DNA from: Phycisphaerales bacterium
Lineage (GTDB): Bacteria; Planctomycetota; Phycisphaerae; Phycisphaerales; SM1A02
Assembly (NCBI GenBank): GCA_029243925.1
Contig: JAQWRC010000408.1
Span: 1-6,243 of the forward strand
Length of the DNA stretch: 6,243 bases
Direction of reading: 5' to 3'
This document shows, piece after piece, positions 4,641 to 6,243 of this stretch. The position numbers were made by a program, and so were the translations under genes. The notes below the pieces were generated by a model. It worked only from the letters and a program-made list of their open reading frames with translations. It was not told the DNA's origin and searched no databases. Each line of letters begins with the position of its first letter. The stretch's first letter is position 1.

Positions 4641-6243
4641 TCAGCAGACCGTGTTCCAGTTGGCAATGATCATCAGCAGATCACCGACATCCACCGTACC
4701 GCTGCCATCAACATCTTCATCACATCCGTTGCCGATGTTGCAATTGCTGCCCCACTCGGCAATGACCGCCAGAAGGTCACTGACATCAACGAAGTTGTCT
4801 CCGGTGGCATCGCCATCACACCCTGGTTCGGTCACCTCGAAACTTCCGATCCACGTCTGCCATCCACCACTTGACGCCCACTCACCGATGTACCAGAAGG
4901 TGGTGTCATCAACGGGATCAACCGTCAGGTCGAAATAATCACCCCAGCGACCGTCTGCCCCGTTGGGGCTTTCCACGACGATCACAGGCGTCCCCATCGT
5001 GCCCGCGGGATCAGTCTTCTTGCGACCGGTCACCTGCACGTTCGGGTTGATCGAATTCGCGCAATGGCCAATCACCAACCCGACATCGTCGTACTTGTTG
5101 GTGGCAATGGCCGGAAAGAAGGAATGCTGATTGTCAGGGAAGTTGATCGCGCCGCTTTCGACCAGCGTCGGTGCAGGCGGGTTGCCGGATTCACCGGGCC
5201 AATCCGCGGTATCGAAGTGATACCAGCGCGACTCGGACTGATTGCCACTTTCGATGGCATGCGCCGTATACAACTGGCCATTGCGCCAGTTGACGTTCAT
5301 GAGGCGGCCATCAAGTGCATTGATGCTGCCGCCGGGGTTCGTTGCACCCGGAGGACCTCCACCATGACCCGGTATCGCCACGGACGCGGAACGTAGATCT
5401 GGCGCCCCGCCCTCACTTCGAATGGCCTGGATCTTCATGGATGAACTGGAGTCACCTGAGATGAAGAACGGTGGCGTGCCGGGGGGCGCTTCGTAGACCT
5501 GCGCGCACTGCACGGACGCGGAACCCGTATCGTTGACATCGGTAAAGGTCACCGGATCTCCAGCGAGCATCGGTCCCTTGGGATACAGGCGATAGATCGC
5601 GCCGCGGAAACCAGGGCCGCCGCCTGACAATCGGAACAGATTTCCGGTGGTGTAGAACGTGTCTTCATTGAAGCCCAAGCCGGGGTAATCGACCCAGTAA
5701 TCGGTGCCTTCGATCGAAAACACCGACCACGTTCGATACTTGTACCAGACGCCATTGGGATCGCTGTCATCGGAAACCGCGACGGTGATCCAAGACTCAT
5801 TGCTGCCTCCGTAGTACTCCAGAGCCAACACGAAGAAACGATCGGTGTACGGATCGTAGAAGCATTTGGGATCGAAACAGAAATCGCCCGATCCCAGCTC
5901 TTCAAAGAACCCGGGGCTGCCGGTGCTGTCAAGGTTGGCGTAGAACTGCTCGTTGCCTTCGCGATCGTAGAACGCAATCGCCATGTTCACGGTGGCGACG
6001 ATGTGATCTGGACCCACTGCGAGGGTCGGATCAGGCGGTGTCCATACCGTGGCGGAAATCGCGGGGAACGTCGGGGCAGGATCAACCCGCTGCTCATCGA
6101 GCAACTGCCCCAGTGGAAGATCCAGTCTGGGACCAGGAGGCAATGTCTTGTCGCGCTTGTGTGCACGAAGCAACGTGCCTGGGCGAACGCCGGGGCCCGG
6201 ATCTGTTTCGTGCGCCTGACGCTGCTGCGGGAATGCACGGGTA
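4641..6243 (-). CDS. Large secreted protein of unknown function with two C-terminal dockerin-like repeats (N-terminus outside window)
   Basis: At least 533 residues are encoded. The frame is open without a stop to the window edge at 6243. The first start-like codon inside (TTG at 6173) would cut off only 23 visible residues and has no signal peptide after it, so the real start is probably beyond the window. The body contains P-P-D-P-T-L-A-V-G-P-D-H-I-V followed by I-A-F-Y-D-R-E-G-N. Further on are F-D-P-K-C-F-Y-D-P-Y-T-D-R-F-F and W-I-T-V-A-V-S-D-D-S-D-P-N-G. These read like a repeat-rich, beta-propeller-type exported protein. The last 59 residues hold two calcium-loop repeats, D-A-T-G-D-N-F-V-D-V-S-D-L-L and D-V-D-G-S-G-T-V-D-V-G-D-L-L, each followed by an aromatic-rich helix, plus Cys residues that may pair. 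The second repeat ends T-V-C at the terminus. I recognise no enzyme motif. The dockerin-like tail is probably a folding, anchoring or sorting module. Confidence 0.8.
   Translation of the reverse strand, partial: TRAFPQQRQAHETDPGPGVRPGTLLRAHKRDKTLPPGPRLDLPLGQLLDEQRVDPAPTFPAISATVWTPPDPTLAVGPDHIVATVNMAIAFYDREGNEQFYANLDSTGSPGFFEELGSGDFCFDPKCFYDPYTDRFFVLALEYYGGSNESWITVAVSDDSDPNGVWYKYRTWSVFSIEGTDYWVDYPGLGFNEDTFYTTGNLFRLSGGGPGFRGAIYRLYPKGPMLAGDPVTFTDVNDTGSASVQCAQVYEAPPGTPPFFISGDSSSSMKIQAIRSEGGAPDLRSASVAIPGHGGGPPGATNPGGSINALDGRLMNVNWRNGQLYTAHAIESGNQSESRWYHFDTADWPGESGNPPAPTLVESGAINFPDNQHSFFPAIATNKYDDVGLVIGHCANSINPNVQVTGRKKTDPAGTMGTPVIVVESPNGADGRWGDYFDLTVDPVDDTTFWYIGEWASSGGWQTWIGSFEVTEPGCDGDATGDNFVDVSDLLAVIAEWGSNCNIGNGCDEDVDGSGTVDVGDLLMIIANWNTVC

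Overview
The window looks like chromosomal DNA from a planctomycete, most likely of the Phycisphaerae. Two of the encoded proteins end in short calcium-binding, dockerin-like repeats (D-x-x-G-x-G-x-V-D-x-x-D-L-L). One of them also has the Cys-rich 'GACC...' segment that I associate with secreted proteins of that class. The coding sequence is GC-rich, around 60% or more in most genes. The lineage is inferred from protein style, not from a marker gene.

Layout from left to right: the 3' end of a Rieske [2Fe-2S] ferredoxin gene (1-147, +); a small secreted right-handed beta-helix protein with a C-terminal dockerin-like repeat (154-972, -); an 82-bp divergent gap; a D12-class DNA adenine N6-methyltransferase (1055-2074, +); a 363-bp convergent gap, AT-rich in its left half (2075-2437); a lipoprotein with a CBM9-like carbohydrate-binding fold (2438-3526, -); moaA, GTP 3',8-cyclase of molybdenum cofactor synthesis (3555-4625, +); and a large secreted protein of unknown function with two dockerin-like repeats (4641 to beyond 6243, -), whose N-terminus lies outside the window.

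The six genes alternate strand perfectly (+ - + - + -), with convergent gaps of 6, 363 and 15 nt and divergent gaps of 82 and about 13-28 nt. There is therefore no operon, and each gene is probably transcribed alone. I see no shared pathway. Three products are envelope or secreted proteins, two are cytoplasmic housekeeping-type enzymes or redox proteins, and the methyltransferase stands apart, with lower GC and no restriction endonuclease beside it in the window.

The least explained structure is a run of inverted repeats around the 3' end of the methyltransferase gene (about 2002-2187). Three good hairpins lie back to back in the last 75 bases of the coding sequence and across the stop codon. 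Three smaller dyads follow in the AT-rich spacer. A further 7-bp inverted repeat runs into the methyltransferase start codon (1031-1055). I did not find a clearly new multi-gene system.
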